Shown: positions 1 through 7,363 of the stretch, piece after piece
How positions within the stretch are numbered: position 1 is the first letter of the stretch
Layout of the letters: every line of letters starts with the position of its first letter
Virus record (IMG/VR): IMGVR_UViG_3300031215_000027
Coordinates: 1-39,723 of that record
Source: a virus
Length of the DNA stretch: 39,723 nt
Direction: 5' to 3' (one strand)
Notes under the pieces: model-generated
The model's input: the letters and a program-made list of their open reading frames with translations, nothing else
The model's database searches: none
What the model was told of the DNA's origin: nothing
Made by a program: the position numbers and the translations under genes

Positions 1-275
1 TGGGTAACATTTAGTATGTGATCTGAATAAACGCTGTCCCACTTAGCTACCTCGTGCTCGTTTACTTGAAGCCACTCTCCGTCAACTAAACCTTGGCGAA
101 TGTTTTTTAAAGAAAAGCTATTCATCTTATTCTTTTTGCTGACTAGAAAAACAAGGTCTTTACTTCTAGTGTTTTCTGTAAGTAAAAATATGGCACCGTT
201 TTTATGCTTGATGTAATTGTCTACCCTATCTCTTGCTGATTTTTCTTCAGTTATATTTTCGTTAGCTTTTTTCAT
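1..275 (-). CDS. Unknown protein, cut by left edge
   Basis: The reading frame starts at an ATG at 273-275 and stays open to the first base of the window, giving 91 codons of an incomplete protein that begins MKKANENITEEKSARDRVDN. The visible part is hydrophilic and mixed-charge, with a strand-rich stretch (GAIFLLTEN, DLVFLVSKK). I recognise no family. It lies 3 bp after the stop of the exonuclease gene on the same strand, so it is probably the next gene of that leftward operon. Its function is unknown. Confidence 0.6.
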   Translation of the reverse strand, partial: MKKANENITEEKSARDRVDNYIKHKNGAIFLLTENTRSKDLVFLVSKKNKMNSFSLKNIRQGLVDGEWLQVNEHEVAKWDSVYSDHILNVT

Positions 276-278
276 GGA

Positions 279-1178
279 TTAAATATTATCTAAAAATTTA
301 TGTAGTGCTTTGTTCCATCTGGCATCATCTAAAGCGTTGTGTTCGTTGGTTTGTTTCGGGTAACCATCAAATTCTTTTATTTGCACTACGTTAATGTTTC
401 CGTGATTTTTAATTAATTCACTTTGTTTTTCGTCTAATATTTGCTTCAAATCCCGACAATACCACGGAAAGCCTTTCGGCAAATCAATCATCTTTCCAAA
501 AATCCAACAGAAAACAACCCAATCGTAGTCCGCGTAGTAAGCGTAGAATTCTGGCTTATCCCAAATCTCATTTTTATTTTCAGAATAATTTCTAGTAAAT
601 GAAACTATCTCCTCAGCTATTTCATTATTGGTTTTGCCGTATTTGTTGATGAGTGCTTTAAAGTTTTTGTAGGTAAAATCATTTCCGCAAACAGGAATAC
701 AATCTTTAGATACATTAAATAGAAATTGTCTTTCATAAGAGTCAAAAACTTCATTAGATTCTTTTAAAATAAGTTCATCAAAAATTGGCTTCAATACATT
801 TCCCCGAATCCAGTAGACTTTCTTTTGATTTGGAAGGCAACCTATTCTTGCGCCAACTTTATTATCAGGTTCTAGTTGATACCTATTCCAAGCTTCTTTA
901 AGATTAAAGTCTTTGGATATTTCGTAGTATTCTCGTCCGTCTTCCGCAACAATTCCAATAGAAATTAAATCAATTGTCGGCTTGGTGTTTGCATAATGAA
1001 TACCTAAAAATCTTCTTCGTTGTGGGCCTTCAATAAATTCGGTATCTAAGTAGTACTTCATCTTAGTTTCTTTTGTTTGATATGTTATGTAACAGGAATG
1101 ACAAAAAAATAAATCACTCTCACCTAATCGAATGCCACCCTCTGAGTCAATAGTATTTTCGCAGTAGTGGCATTGCAT
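279..1178 (-). CDS. Zinc-ribbon plus DEDD-type 3'-5' exonuclease
   Basis: The 299 aa protein has two parts. Residues 1-39 carry a CxxC...CxxC pair (CHYC, CHSC) typical of a small zinc ribbon. Residues 40-299 look like a DEDD-family 3'-5' exo(ribo)nuclease: YLDTEFIEG supplies the first acidic pair, YADYDWVVF the middle Asp region, and EHNALDDARWN the final His/Asp. Phage and bacterial relatives that I recall usually begin at the MKYYLDTEF methionine, here residue 40 (start near 1061). The zinc ribbon is therefore either a real fusion or a start called too far upstream; the conserved cysteines favour real coding. Such enzymes trim nucleic acid 3' ends; the substrate here is unknown. It lies 8 bp downstream of the KTSC gene. 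Confidence 0.75.
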   Translation of the reverse strand: MQCHYCENTIDSEGGIRLGESDLFFCHSCYITYQTKETKMKYYLDTEFIEGPQRRRFLGIHYANTKPTIDLISIGIVAEDGREYYEISKDFNLKEAWNRYQLEPDNKVGARIGCLPNQKKVYWIRGNVLKPIFDELILKESNEVFDSYERQFLFNVSKDCIPVCGNDFTYKNFKALINKYGKTNNEIAEEIVSFTRNYSENKNEIWDKPEFYAYYADYDWVVFCWIFGKMIDLPKGFPWYCRDLKQILDEKQSELIKNHGNINVVQIKEFDGYPKQTNEHNALDDARWNKALHKFLDNI

Positions 1179-1186
1179 TAATTTAT

Positions 1187-1426
1187 CTATTTAGTATTCA
1201 CCGCCTTGCCTTCAACCGCTTTTCGAACGTTGGCGTGGTAATATTTACCAACGCTTTCTGACGCCATCAATTCAGCATGAGTTTCTTTCTTTACCGGGTT
1301 GTAAGAATATACCTTCTCTCCATTTTTGAATTTGACATACAAAGTTTCTGAAGGACCGTCATAAGCAATCTCCTTTATCTGGGAACTCTTTACTGACTTG
1401 AATATTAGTTTAGGTGTTGTCTCCAT
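1187..1426 (-). CDS. KTSC domain protein
   Basis: This 79 aa protein matches the KTSC pattern: SSQIKEIAYDGPSETLYVKF followed by a GxxYxYxxV-like strand and an ASESVGKYYHANVRK end. KTSC proteins are small beta-rich proteins common in phages and mobile DNA, sometimes fused to nucleic-acid enzymes; their biochemical role is not established. Its start overlaps the end of the upstream gene by 17 bp, so the two are probably translationally coupled within a leftward operon with the exonuclease and the adenine methyltransferase. Confidence 0.8.
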   Translation of the reverse strand: METTPKLIFKSVKSSQIKEIAYDGPSETLYVKFKNGEKVYSYNPVKKETHAELMASESVGKYYHANVRKAVEGKAVNTK

Positions 1427-2006
1427 GGTCCAATTGATTTATTTGGCTTGAATTAGATTCGTAATGAAAATTAGGAATGTGTTTTTCGAATTCTATCTTG
1501 TGATCTGTGTCAACTAAAAAAAACTCTTTATCAGAGTTGGAAGAAAAATTCCTGAGCACGTCAATATTTATTTTCAATGCAAGAACAATATTGGATAGCT
1601 CATTATAGCTAGAGTTGTCTTGATGCATTTTAATAAGCTTATCGATGTTTAGAAATATAGCCTGAGTAGTGTTGATTTTGTTTATACTAGGCTCACTCAT
1701 TGGCTGTTTATGAACAAAGCTAGAGCAAAGATTCTCCCATAAGTCCTCTACTGTAATGCTCCTAGAGCTGTTTTCTTTTCCAAAGCCATCATCATACATA
1801 AAATGCCTAATAGACTCCTCAGCTCGTTTGCTATCATTAAATCCAGAGGCCATAACACTTATCATGCAATCCACTAAACTTCCGTTGTTGTACATTGAAC
1901 CCTCTTCTAATCCCAATACCTTAGCTAGTGATTTTGAATGAAGCTCATCATACTTGTATTGAGCTTCCAAAGCATTCATAATCTTAATAAAATTGTGTTT
2001 AGTCAT
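1410..2006 (-). CDS. Phage-type hypothetical protein
   Basis: The protein is 198 aa. The N-terminal ~95 residues (MTKHNFIKIMNALEAQYKYD, MYNNGSLVDCMISVM, FMYDDGFGKE) resemble a helical phage protein of unknown function that I have seen in several prophages. The C-terminal half is charged and looks poorly conserved. It sits 12 bp after the DNA methyltransferase gene and overlaps the KTSC gene. It could be an accessory of the methyltransferase, but only position suggests that. Confidence 0.65.
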   Translation of the reverse strand: MTKHNFIKIMNALEAQYKYDELHSKSLAKVLGLEEGSMYNNGSLVDCMISVMASGFNDSKRAEESIRHFMYDDGFGKENSSRSITVEDLWENLCSSFVHKQPMSEPSINKINTTQAIFLNIDKLIKMHQDNSSYNELSNIVLALKINIDVLRNFSSNSDKEFFLVDTDHKIEFEKHIPNFHYESNSSQINQLDHGDNT

Positions 2007-2018
2007 GCGTCTTTAAAA

Positions 2019-2822
2019 TTAAGTTGTTGCTTCATTAAAGTTGAATTCCTCTAATTTTTGTCTTTTACTTTTTTCTATCCTATCTTGAGCTATATTAAAA
2101 TAGGTTTCGTCCTTTTCAATACCTATTCCGTTTCGATTTAGATTATTACAAGCTATCATAGTTGTTCCGCTTCCCATCGTAAAATCTAAAACCGTTTCGC
2201 CTTCGTTGGTATAAGTTTTTATCAAATACTCCATTAATAAAACAGGTTTTTGTGTTGGGTGTAGGTTTGGTGTTTGTACATTGGAATATTTATGAATAGA
2301 TTTAGGGTAAAACAAACCGCCATTACCTTCGTGGATATAATCTTTTTTTTCCCCAGTATTACCTAAAGTTCCTTTACTTCTATCTGTATTACTTCTTTGT
2401 ATTTTTTTTCCTGTAAAAACTCCATCGCTATGCATTATTGGGTTAAATGAAGGCAGTTTTTTATAAAATATAATTATATCCTCGTGCCATTTCATAAACA
2501 TTTTTTTTGCATTCATTACGTTTGTTGGTCGTGTTTTTTCCCATACTAAACACTGTCTGTACATTTTTGGGTTACTCATAATTAAAGCACTAGTAAAAGG
2601 TTGTGAAGCAAACAAAACTATTGCTCCATTAGGTTTTATAATTCTATTCAACTGCTCCCACATAGGCTGAAAAGGAATAACAGAATCCCACTTGCATTGA
2701 GTCGTACCGTATGGTGGGTCTGTAATTATAGCATCAATACTATTATCTTCAATGGTTGACATTACTTCTAAACAGTCTCCTAATCTTAAATCTATAGTGC
2801 TATTAAGTTTTTCGTCTTGCAT
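2019..2822 (-). CDS. DNA adenine-type (N6/N4) methyltransferase
   Basis: The 267 aa protein carries the catalytic motif IV DPPY at residues 35-38 ahead of the AdoMet-binding motif DFTMGSGTT at 213-221. That order is typical of beta-class amino-methyltransferases, and DPPY favours adenine-N6. A target-recognition region lies between them, and HPTQKPVLLMEYLIKTYT is the usual motif X-like stretch before motif I. No restriction endonuclease is adjacent, so it is probably an orphan phage enzyme that masks DNA from host restriction. It is the first gene after a clear promoter box at 2867-2874, and leads an apparent operon with the three downstream genes. The recognition site cannot be read from sequence. 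Confidence 0.9.
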   Translation of the reverse strand: MQDEKLNSTIDLRLGDCLEVMSTIEDNSIDAIITDPPYGTTQCKWDSVIPFQPMWEQLNRIIKPNGAIVLFASQPFTSALIMSNPKMYRQCLVWEKTRPTNVMNAKKMFMKWHEDIIIFYKKLPSFNPIMHSDGVFTGKKIQRSNTDRSKGTLGNTGEKKDYIHEGNGGLFYPKSIHKYSNVQTPNLHPTQKPVLLMEYLIKTYTNEGETVLDFTMGSGTTMIACNNLNRNGIGIEKDETYFNIAQDRIEKSKRQKLEEFNFNEATT

Positions 2823-2862
2823 TCCTTAAGTTATGTGTTTCCGTTTGATTAAGTATAAATCC

Positions 2863-2880
2863 AATACAAATTTAGTATAA
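2863..2880 (-). promoter_or_regulatory. Late-type promoter box (TATACTAAATTTG)
   Basis: On the minus strand this reads TTATACTAAATTTGTATT and contains TAAATTTG, a match to the Bacteroidota -7 element TAnnTTTG. It lies about 45 bp upstream of the methyltransferase start. The same 18 bp occur with one change at 34601-34618 before the ejection-protein operon, which suggests a shared activator or sigma factor. Confidence 0.6.
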
Positions 2881-2905
2881 GTTTTTAAAAATACAGTATC
2901 AAAAC

Positions 2906-3352
2906 CTACTTTTTATTATCCGTCACATACTTAGGAGCTTTTAAACTGTAAAATTTATTGACATACCTCGGATTTAAAATAAACCATCTAGAGTCTAAAG
3001 TAGCTACCAAATATCCCAATTCCATAAATTTTCTAATAGCCTCACAAAATACTGGCCTACTACATATCTCACCATACTCATTAGAAACTAAATGAACACA
3101 CCCACTATTGAATACATTGTCACTTCGCTTTACTCTAGAAATAATCGCCACCATCAACTTAACCTCACTACCACTGCACTCTAACACCAATCCCTCCATC
3201 AAAAGATTACTCATTCCAAACTTACCAGCATTGCTACTATACTTGTAACGCCACTTAATACCATCATACACCCTATGCCTTTTATCCAGAAAATAATTCT
3301 CTATCATATCCATGCATTTTTTTTTCATAATCCAAATATTATACGTAAGCAA
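2906..3352 (-). CDS. RepL-like winged-helix replication protein (probable)
   Basis: The protein is 148 aa from the first ATG; better starts may be Met9, Met14 or Met16 (MIENYFLDKRHR). The core GSEVKLMVAIISRV, RPVFCEAIRKFMELGYLV and WFILNPRYVNKFYS fits a winged helix and especially the end of RepL-type plasmid initiators, where a beta-wing reads (W/Y)xINPxY. RepL proteins open the plasmid origin. The DNA just upstream holds two 25 bp direct repeats, as expected of iterons. It is transcribed leftwards, away from the gene-free region. An alternative is a phage winged-helix regulator; the call is by pattern, not by search. Confidence 0.5.
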   Translation of the reverse strand: MLTYNIWIMKKKCMDMIENYFLDKRHRVYDGIKWRYKYSSNAGKFGMSNLLMEGLVLECSGSEVKLMVAIISRVKRSDNVFNSGCVHLVSNEYGEICSRPVFCEAIRKFMELGYLVATLDSRWFILNPRYVNKFYSLKAPKYVTDNKK

Positions 3353-3362
3353 AATCAGTTCC

Positions 3363-3429
3363 TAGATGTAAATTAAATTGACAGTTAGTGCATTTCAATA
3401 TTCATAAGTGTAAAATAAATTGACAGTTA
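3363..3429. repeat. Two iteron-like direct repeats beside rep-like gene
   Basis: Copies at 3363-3387 and 3405-3429 share 22 of 25 bases, with common core AAATTGACAGTTA, and start 42 bp apart (four helical turns). A weaker third version follows near 3443-3462. Same-phase direct repeats immediately upstream of an initiator gene are the usual layout of plasmid iterons or autorepression sites. Confidence 0.5.
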
Positions 3430-3840
3430 TGACTTTGGTTAACTGACTGTAAATCAATTAATCACAATCTTTTTACTGGGCTGAGAAGCATTTCAATATA
3501 TATTAGTACTATGAAGAGCCTGGTTTTATGCGTTTCTTATCCCCGTACAAAGAAAATATAAATATGTTACACTACCAAAATTTGTGTATAAAGTGCTTAT
3601 ACGGTAAAGTTGTGGGGATGGAATACTATATATGGCGAGTCGGGCGCGTGAAGGAAAACGGGAATATTTGACCCACGGGGCCTGATCCTACTATTGAAAA
3701 TTGTGAGATTTTCAGCTTTTTTAGGCTAAACTATTTTTGAAATCGTGGCCATAACTCATTCTTAATCTCCATAGGGTAACACATTAAACCTTGTGAACCC
3801 CTACTAACGCTAGGAAAACATAAACTTTAAACCTAATTTT

Positions 3841-3858
3841 CCCGACATTATCCCGACA
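3841..3858 (+). repeat. CCCGACA pair, 11 bp spacing (third copy)
   Basis: CCCGACA occurs at 3841-3847 and 3852-3858. The same pair with the same 11 bp pitch flanks the putative attP at 13210-13227 and 13405-13422. It is probably a binding site for the same protein, perhaps integrase or an accessory factor, but lies far from the integrase here. Confidence 0.4.
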
Positions 3859-3907
3859 ATATCAAAACCCCTGGTTAACCGTCGAGATCTCGCCAACGAA
3901 TAAATAA

Positions 3908-3969
3908 GGACCTAAACCAAGTTTGAAAAACTCTTGAAGGTCGAAAGTTTACACGCTTTCACGAGGTCC
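3908..3969 (+). ncRNA. Possible compact RNA fold (weak)
   Basis: A 6 bp closing stem GGACCT (3908-3913) / AGGTCC (3964-3969) encloses a small AAAC/GTTT hairpin and a TCGAAAG...CTTT-CA-CGA hairpin, giving a three-way-junction shape. There is no terminator T-run and no recognised family. Such folds arise by chance, so this is only a candidate for an origin-linked RNA. Confidence 0.2.
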
Positions 3970-4369
3970 GGCCATCGGTTCAAACCCTCAACCCTTCCCC
4001 TCCTTCACCTTAAAATTATTTCACCCCTTATATCTTAATATTTATATCATTATTATATTTTCATTTAATTTTATAAAAATAACCCCTCGTTAACCCCTAT
4101 AAACAGTACGTTATAAGAAAAACTTATAATTTAACTCTAAAAATGTGCAAAATTCCAATGAGTTATACTATTGTTATACCATTTATAGTGTGTACATTTG
4201 TCCACATGATAGAAAGAACCCTTTGTTTATAGGGTATGAGGTCCAGTAAGTTCATTGACATATTTATTTAATTCTGAGTTAGGGCGGTCTTAAGCTGTGA
4301 TGTACTACGATACATTAATAAAACGGTTATAGGCTTAGACTTATAAGGAATTAGATAAGACTTAATACA

Positions 4370-4403
4370 AGCTTACATGACGTGGTGAACATTCATGTAA
4401 GTT
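4370..4403 (+). promoter_or_regulatory. Leader hairpin A before 4430 gene
   Basis: CTTACATGA (4372-4380) pairs with TCATGTAAG (4393-4401) around a 12 nt loop CGTGGTGAACAT. It is followed by GTTCCTAAC and an A-rich leader to the ATG at 4430. There is no T-run, so it is not an intrinsic terminator. Stem and loop match hairpin C at 6749-6778, with compensatory stem changes. Confidence 0.55.
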
Positions 4404-4429
4404 CCTAACTTTTAAATACATTAAACACT

Positions 4430-4675
4430 ATGAAAAGAGGCCCAAACGCATCAAATAAGAATTTTATTAAAACTCCTTCAGGATATACCCACACACCAAC
4501 GGGCGCAACTCTTGAAATATACCTAAGCAAAGGAGAGGAGGACGATCAAAGAGAGATATTAAAGCATAATTTATACTATGTTTTAGACTTTGACGGAAAT
4601 AAGATTTCGTGCGATTATGAAGACTATGAGCAAGGCAAACACGCAATTTTGGATCATTACGAAATTGAGGAGTAA
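4430..4675 (+). CDS. Small hypothetical protein
   Basis: This 81 aa acidic protein (SGYTHTPTGATLEIYLSKGE, YVLDFDGNKISCDYEDYEQG) has no recognised family. It is the first gene rightwards of the origin-like region and follows leader hairpin A by 28 bp. Its codon use is slightly more GC-rich than that of the late genes, as in the next few genes, which suggests that this block shares an origin. Confidence 0.65.
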   Translation: MKRGPNASNKNFIKTPSGYTHTPTGATLEIYLSKGEEDDQREILKHNLYYVLDFDGNKISCDYEDYEQGKHAILDHYEIEE

Positions 4676-4722
4676 AAGAAAACCAACGGGAAACAATAAC
4701 AACCATTTTAAAACTTAAACAC

Positions 4723-5199
4723 ATGAATTATTTCAAGGACTGCAAAAAATTAGACGAAGCCAAAACACTATTTAGAAAGCTGTGTTTAAAGCTTCACCCG
4801 GACACGGGAGGAACAAACAAAGACTTTATTTATATGTTTAATCAGTTCAAGAGCTTCAGACCATTAGAAGGATTTGAGGAACCTTTCAACGCTGAAAAAT
4901 TCTATAATAACGAGGTCAAAGCATTTGATATTTTGGACGATGTGAAGGTAAGCTTTGTTGGTTCCTTCATATGGTTAGAAGACAATGAAAAAGGAGCCAC
5001 ATACAGACAGAAGGATGTAATTAGTTCAATGACGATTCAAGGCAAGAATAAAGCCCGCTTTGCTAGACTAAAGAAAGTTTGGTATTTCTCCCCTGAAGGC
5101 TACAAGCAAAAGGCAAAAAGTGGAAAGAGTTTGGCCCAAATAAAAAGCAAGTACGGAAGTAAAGAATACGCGACCAAAGGCAAACAGTTAGTTTCTTAA
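4723..5199 (+). CDS. J-domain (DnaJ-like) protein
   Basis: The 158 aa protein starts with a short J-domain: helix II DEAKTLFRKLCLKL is followed directly by the HPD signature at residues 25-27 (LHPDTGGT) and a third helix KDFIYMFNQF. The remaining ~115 residues (WLEDNEKGATYRQKD, KVWYFSPEGYKQKAKSGKS) are a separate, unrecognised domain with a basic end. J-domains activate DnaK ATPase; on plasmids and ICEs such proteins may recruit host DnaK to replication or transfer complexes. The specific role here is inferred only. Confidence 0.75.
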   Translation: MNYFKDCKKLDEAKTLFRKLCLKLHPDTGGTNKDFIYMFNQFKSFRPLEGFEEPFNAEKFYNNEVKAFDILDDVKVSFVGSFIWLEDNEKGATYRQKDVISSMTIQGKNKARFARLKKVWYFSPEGYKQKAKSGKSLAQIKSKYGSKEYATKGKQLVS

Positions 5200-5221
5200 A
5201 TACATAAACCCCAAAAAAAAA

Positions 5222-5249
5222 GCTGTGATTTATTGGTTTAGATCACGGC
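5222..5249 (+). promoter_or_regulatory. Leader hairpin B before 5275 gene
   Basis: GCTGTGAT (5222-5229) pairs with ATCACGGC (5242-5249), including one G-U pair, around a 12 nt loop. The tail AACTAATTTTAAAACCC then leads to the ATG. The loop length and tail resemble the other leader hairpins at 4370, 6749 and 7311, though the loop sequence differs. Confidence 0.4.
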
Positions 5250-5274
5250 AACTAATTTTAAAACCCTTTTCACA

Positions 5275-5532
5275 ATGTCAAATCTAATGAGCACTAAACG
5301 CAATGTTTACACTTTGAAATTTAATAGCAGTCCAGAACTTTATTTTTTCTCAAGTGACGAACAGTTGAACGAAATTTTAAGGCTTCCGAACACTAAACAC
5401 GGAATCGAAAAAATTAAAGTTTACAACAATAAGGACCGATTTATAAGGGTATCAAAAACCGACTTTCAAAACTGGTTTAGCTACAACACGGAAGCAATGG
5501 AGATACTAAGAAACATTAATTTTTTAAAATAA
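5275..5532 (+). CDS. Small hypothetical protein
   Basis: An 85 aa protein of unknown function. It alternates strands and helices (NVYTLKFNSSPELYFFSSDEQ, RFIRVSKTDFQNWFSYNTEAMEILRNINF). The start at 5275 is favoured because it follows leader hairpin B. It ends 7 bp before the next gene, so the two are probably cotranscribed. Confidence 0.6.
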   Translation: MSNLMSTKRNVYTLKFNSSPELYFFSSDEQLNEILRLPNTKHGIEKIKVYNNKDRFIRVSKTDFQNWFSYNTEAMEILRNINFLK

Positions 5533-5539
5533 AGTAATT

Positions 5540-5803
5540 ATGATTTATCTAAAAAAATCAAACGTTCAAGAGATTGACAAACACATCAAAGACGCTTTTA
5601 AATCCAAGATAATTGAGGGCAAATTATTTGCCCTTTTAAAATTAGTTGAGACAAAAGGCGAGCCAATGCAGGCAGAGGACAACGAATATTTAAACGGCCT
5701 TAAAGTACTGGAATATAAAAAAGACTTTTATATAGGATTTAAAAAGCAGGAATTTTTAAATGGATCCTTCAAGCTTAACACAGTAGCACTAAAAACCACT
5801 TAA
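5540..5803 (+). CDS. Small hypothetical protein
   Basis: An 87 aa protein with no recognised family. It is lysine-rich and mostly alpha/beta, with no membrane segment or signal peptide. It sits between the 5275 gene and the DUF3560 gene on the same strand. Its stop codon overlaps the A-rich leader TAACAACAATTCAAA that precedes the next ATG. Confidence 0.6.
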   Translation: MIYLKKSNVQEIDKHIKDAFKSKIIEGKLFALLKLVETKGEPMQAEDNEYLNGLKVLEYKKDFYIGFKKQEFLNGSFKLNTVALKTT

Positions 5804-5825
5804 CAACAATTCAAAATTTAATACC

Positions 5826-6737
5826 ATGGAAAATTTAAACAGTTACAAAAAATTTGCGCCTAATGTATTTGTCGCAAAATGCCACGAACAAAACGAGAAA
5901 GGCGAAACGGTAATTATTACAACCAAATACGGGCAGGAGCACGAAAACGAAATACACAATTATTTAGGCAAAACGGCTGATGATTTTTATTTGTATTCAA
6001 TAACCAGGTGCGACGGGTTCAACAGTCAAGAGAGAGCCAAAAAGAAAGCAGAGAAGCTTATCGGCTACGCGTCAAACGCTGAGAAGCGAAGCAATGAAGC
6101 ATATGACACGAGAGCTACAAAGCACGAAAGAGATTTTTTAAGCCTTGGAGAGCCTATAAAGGTGGGACACCACAGCGAAAAAAGACACCGTAAACTCTTT
6201 GAGAAGTACGACAACAAAATGAGAAAGAGCATAGAAGAAAGAGACAAGGCAGAAAATTACAAGAGCCGCGCGGAATACTGGGAAGCTAAAGCCAGTAAAA
6301 TTAATTTGTCTATGCCTGAAAGCTTGGAGTTTTACGAGTTCAAACTAGAGGAGGCAATCAAGAATCACAAATTTTTAAAGGACAACCCAAGCGAGAGGCG
6401 CCACGGTTACAGCCTGACATATGCGAACAAGACAGTGAAGGAAACCCGTAATAATTTAAATCTAGCGGTTAGGCTCTGGGGTTCTGATGAAGTTATAAAA
6501 CAAATCGCAGACGAGAAAAAAGAGAAGGCAGAAGCCGAAGCAGGGAAAAGCAAGAAAAAAACGGATATAGTTTTAAAATACGGTGGGTTTTTCGCCTTCA
6601 ATACCGATCAATTTAAAAGTGGTTATGCTAAAATTTTAGAAGCTGGCCACGTTGAAGATGGGGAAAAAGTAAGCCATTTAAAACATGGCCTATATATTCC
6701 ATCTAAAAATGTAGACGCATTTTTAAAAGAACTATAA
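5826..6737 (+). CDS. DUF3560 domain protein
   Basis: The 303 aa protein contains the DUF3560 signature around residues 70-150: RAKKKAEKLIGYASNAEKRSNEAYD, then LGEPIKVGHHSEKRHRKLFEKYDNKM. The family is typical of plasmids and integrative elements and has no firmly known activity. A long helical, charged linker (about 150-250) is followed by a separate C-terminal segment, YGGFFAFNTDQFKSGYAKILEAG. It is soluble, with no membrane segment. Its presence supports a plasmid or ICE ancestry for 4430-9600. Confidence 0.8.
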   Translation: MENLNSYKKFAPNVFVAKCHEQNEKGETVIITTKYGQEHENEIHNYLGKTADDFYLYSITRCDGFNSQERAKKKAEKLIGYASNAEKRSNEAYDTRATKHERDFLSLGEPIKVGHHSEKRHRKLFEKYDNKMRKSIEERDKAENYKSRAEYWEAKASKINLSMPESLEFYEFKLEEAIKNHKFLKDNPSERRHGYSLTYANKTVKETRNNLNLAVRLWGSDEVIKQIADEKKEKAEAEAGKSKKKTDIVLKYGGFFAFNTDQFKSGYAKILEAGHVEDGEKVSHLKHGLYIPSKNVDAFLKEL

Positions 6738-6748
6738 ATTAACAACAG

Positions 6749-6778
6749 CCTGCAGGACGTAGAGAATATTCCTGCAGG
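6749..6778 (+). promoter_or_regulatory. Leader hairpin C before 6827 gene
   Basis: CCTGCAGGA (6749-6757) pairs with TCCTGCAGG (6770-6778) around the 12 nt loop CGTAGAGAATAT, followed by GTATCTAAC. Compared with hairpin A, stem pairs 2, 4 and 7 differ by compensatory changes on both strands, and 9 of 12 loop bases are the same. This argues for a selected structure. Confidence 0.55.
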
Positions 6779-6826
6779 TATCTAACAACAATTCAAACCA
6801 GATCCACGGATCACAAACCCCAAGAC

Positions 6827-7285
6827 ATGAAGACAATTAAAACAGAATTAACGCCAGATCAGATTTATAATAAGCTTTACGAGCTAACATCTAAGCACGT
6901 TAAAAATTACATTGAAGACCTAACAACGCACGACAAAAGGTCAATTAACAAATATCCAGGCACCCCATTTATACATATTGCAAGGGAACACGGAACAAGT
7001 CTAACGCGTTTATTTATTTCAGAAGTTTACCCAAAAGAAGGGGAGAAAGTTAGATATATGTTTAATGCTCATGCAGACCGAAAAGAGCTATTAAAATCAA
7101 GTTTTCAATGTTTAGAATTTTACCTAGAAAACAGCCCGAAAAGCATCTACTATTTTAACGGTCAAATCTTCAAAAAAATAACAGCAAGCCAAGCGATAGA
7201 AATCCACAAAAGGTATGCGGATAATCTAATTAGCAAATGGGAGGAGGAAGAAAGCCTTCACGAATTAGAAGGGCAAAACTATTAA
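6827..7285 (+). CDS. Hypothetical protein
   Basis: A 152 aa protein of unknown family. The N-terminal half is helical and basic (LTSKHVKNYIEDLTTHDKRSINKYPG). The middle looks like strands (FIHIAREHGTSLTRLFISEV), and the end is a charged helix. It has no cysteine clusters or membrane segments. It has its own leader with hairpin C, so expression may be set separately from DUF3560. Confidence 0.6.
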   Translation: MKTIKTELTPDQIYNKLYELTSKHVKNYIEDLTTHDKRSINKYPGTPFIHIAREHGTSLTRLFISEVYPKEGEKVRYMFNAHADRKELLKSSFQCLEFYLENSPKSIYYFNGQIFKKITASQAIEIHKRYADNLISKWEEEESLHELEGQNY

Positions 7286-7310
7286 TTGCGCTACACGAAA
7301 TTTTAAAAAG

Positions 7311-7336
7311 CTTCAAGCCATTGGTTTGGCTTGTAG
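7311..7336 (+). promoter_or_regulatory. Leader hairpin D before 7364 gene
   Basis: CTTCAAGCCA (7311-7320) pairs with TGGCTTGTAG (7327-7336), with one mismatch, around a 6 nt loop. It is followed by CATCTAACTAATTCAAACC, nearly the same tail as after hairpin C. The shorter loop makes membership in the A/C family less certain. Confidence 0.4.
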
Positions 7337-7363
7337 CATCTAACTAATTCAAACCCCCCAAAC

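Larger units (their letters stand above)
3430..4369. other. Gene-free, origin-like region
   Basis: No convincing gene is present on either strand. The region holds several unusual items. There are adjacent perfect palindromes GGTTAACC (3873-3880) and CGAGATCTCG (3883-3892). A very AT-rich stretch runs from about 4014 to 4080. An 11 bp inverted pair, CCCTATAAACA near 4098 and TGTTTATAGGG near 4218, lies about 110 bp apart. A near-DnaA box, TTGTCCACA, is at 4198-4206. A GC-richer patch lies near 3635-3690. Together with the rep-like gene and iterons this looks like a replication origin, though that is inference. Confidence 0.4.

Noticed and set aside
3936-4000. tRNA-like stretch with GGTTCAAACC resembling a T-arm
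   Set aside because: Only two of five T-stem pairs form, the possible anticodon loop has eight bases, and there is no matching acceptor stem, so it is not a tRNA gene.
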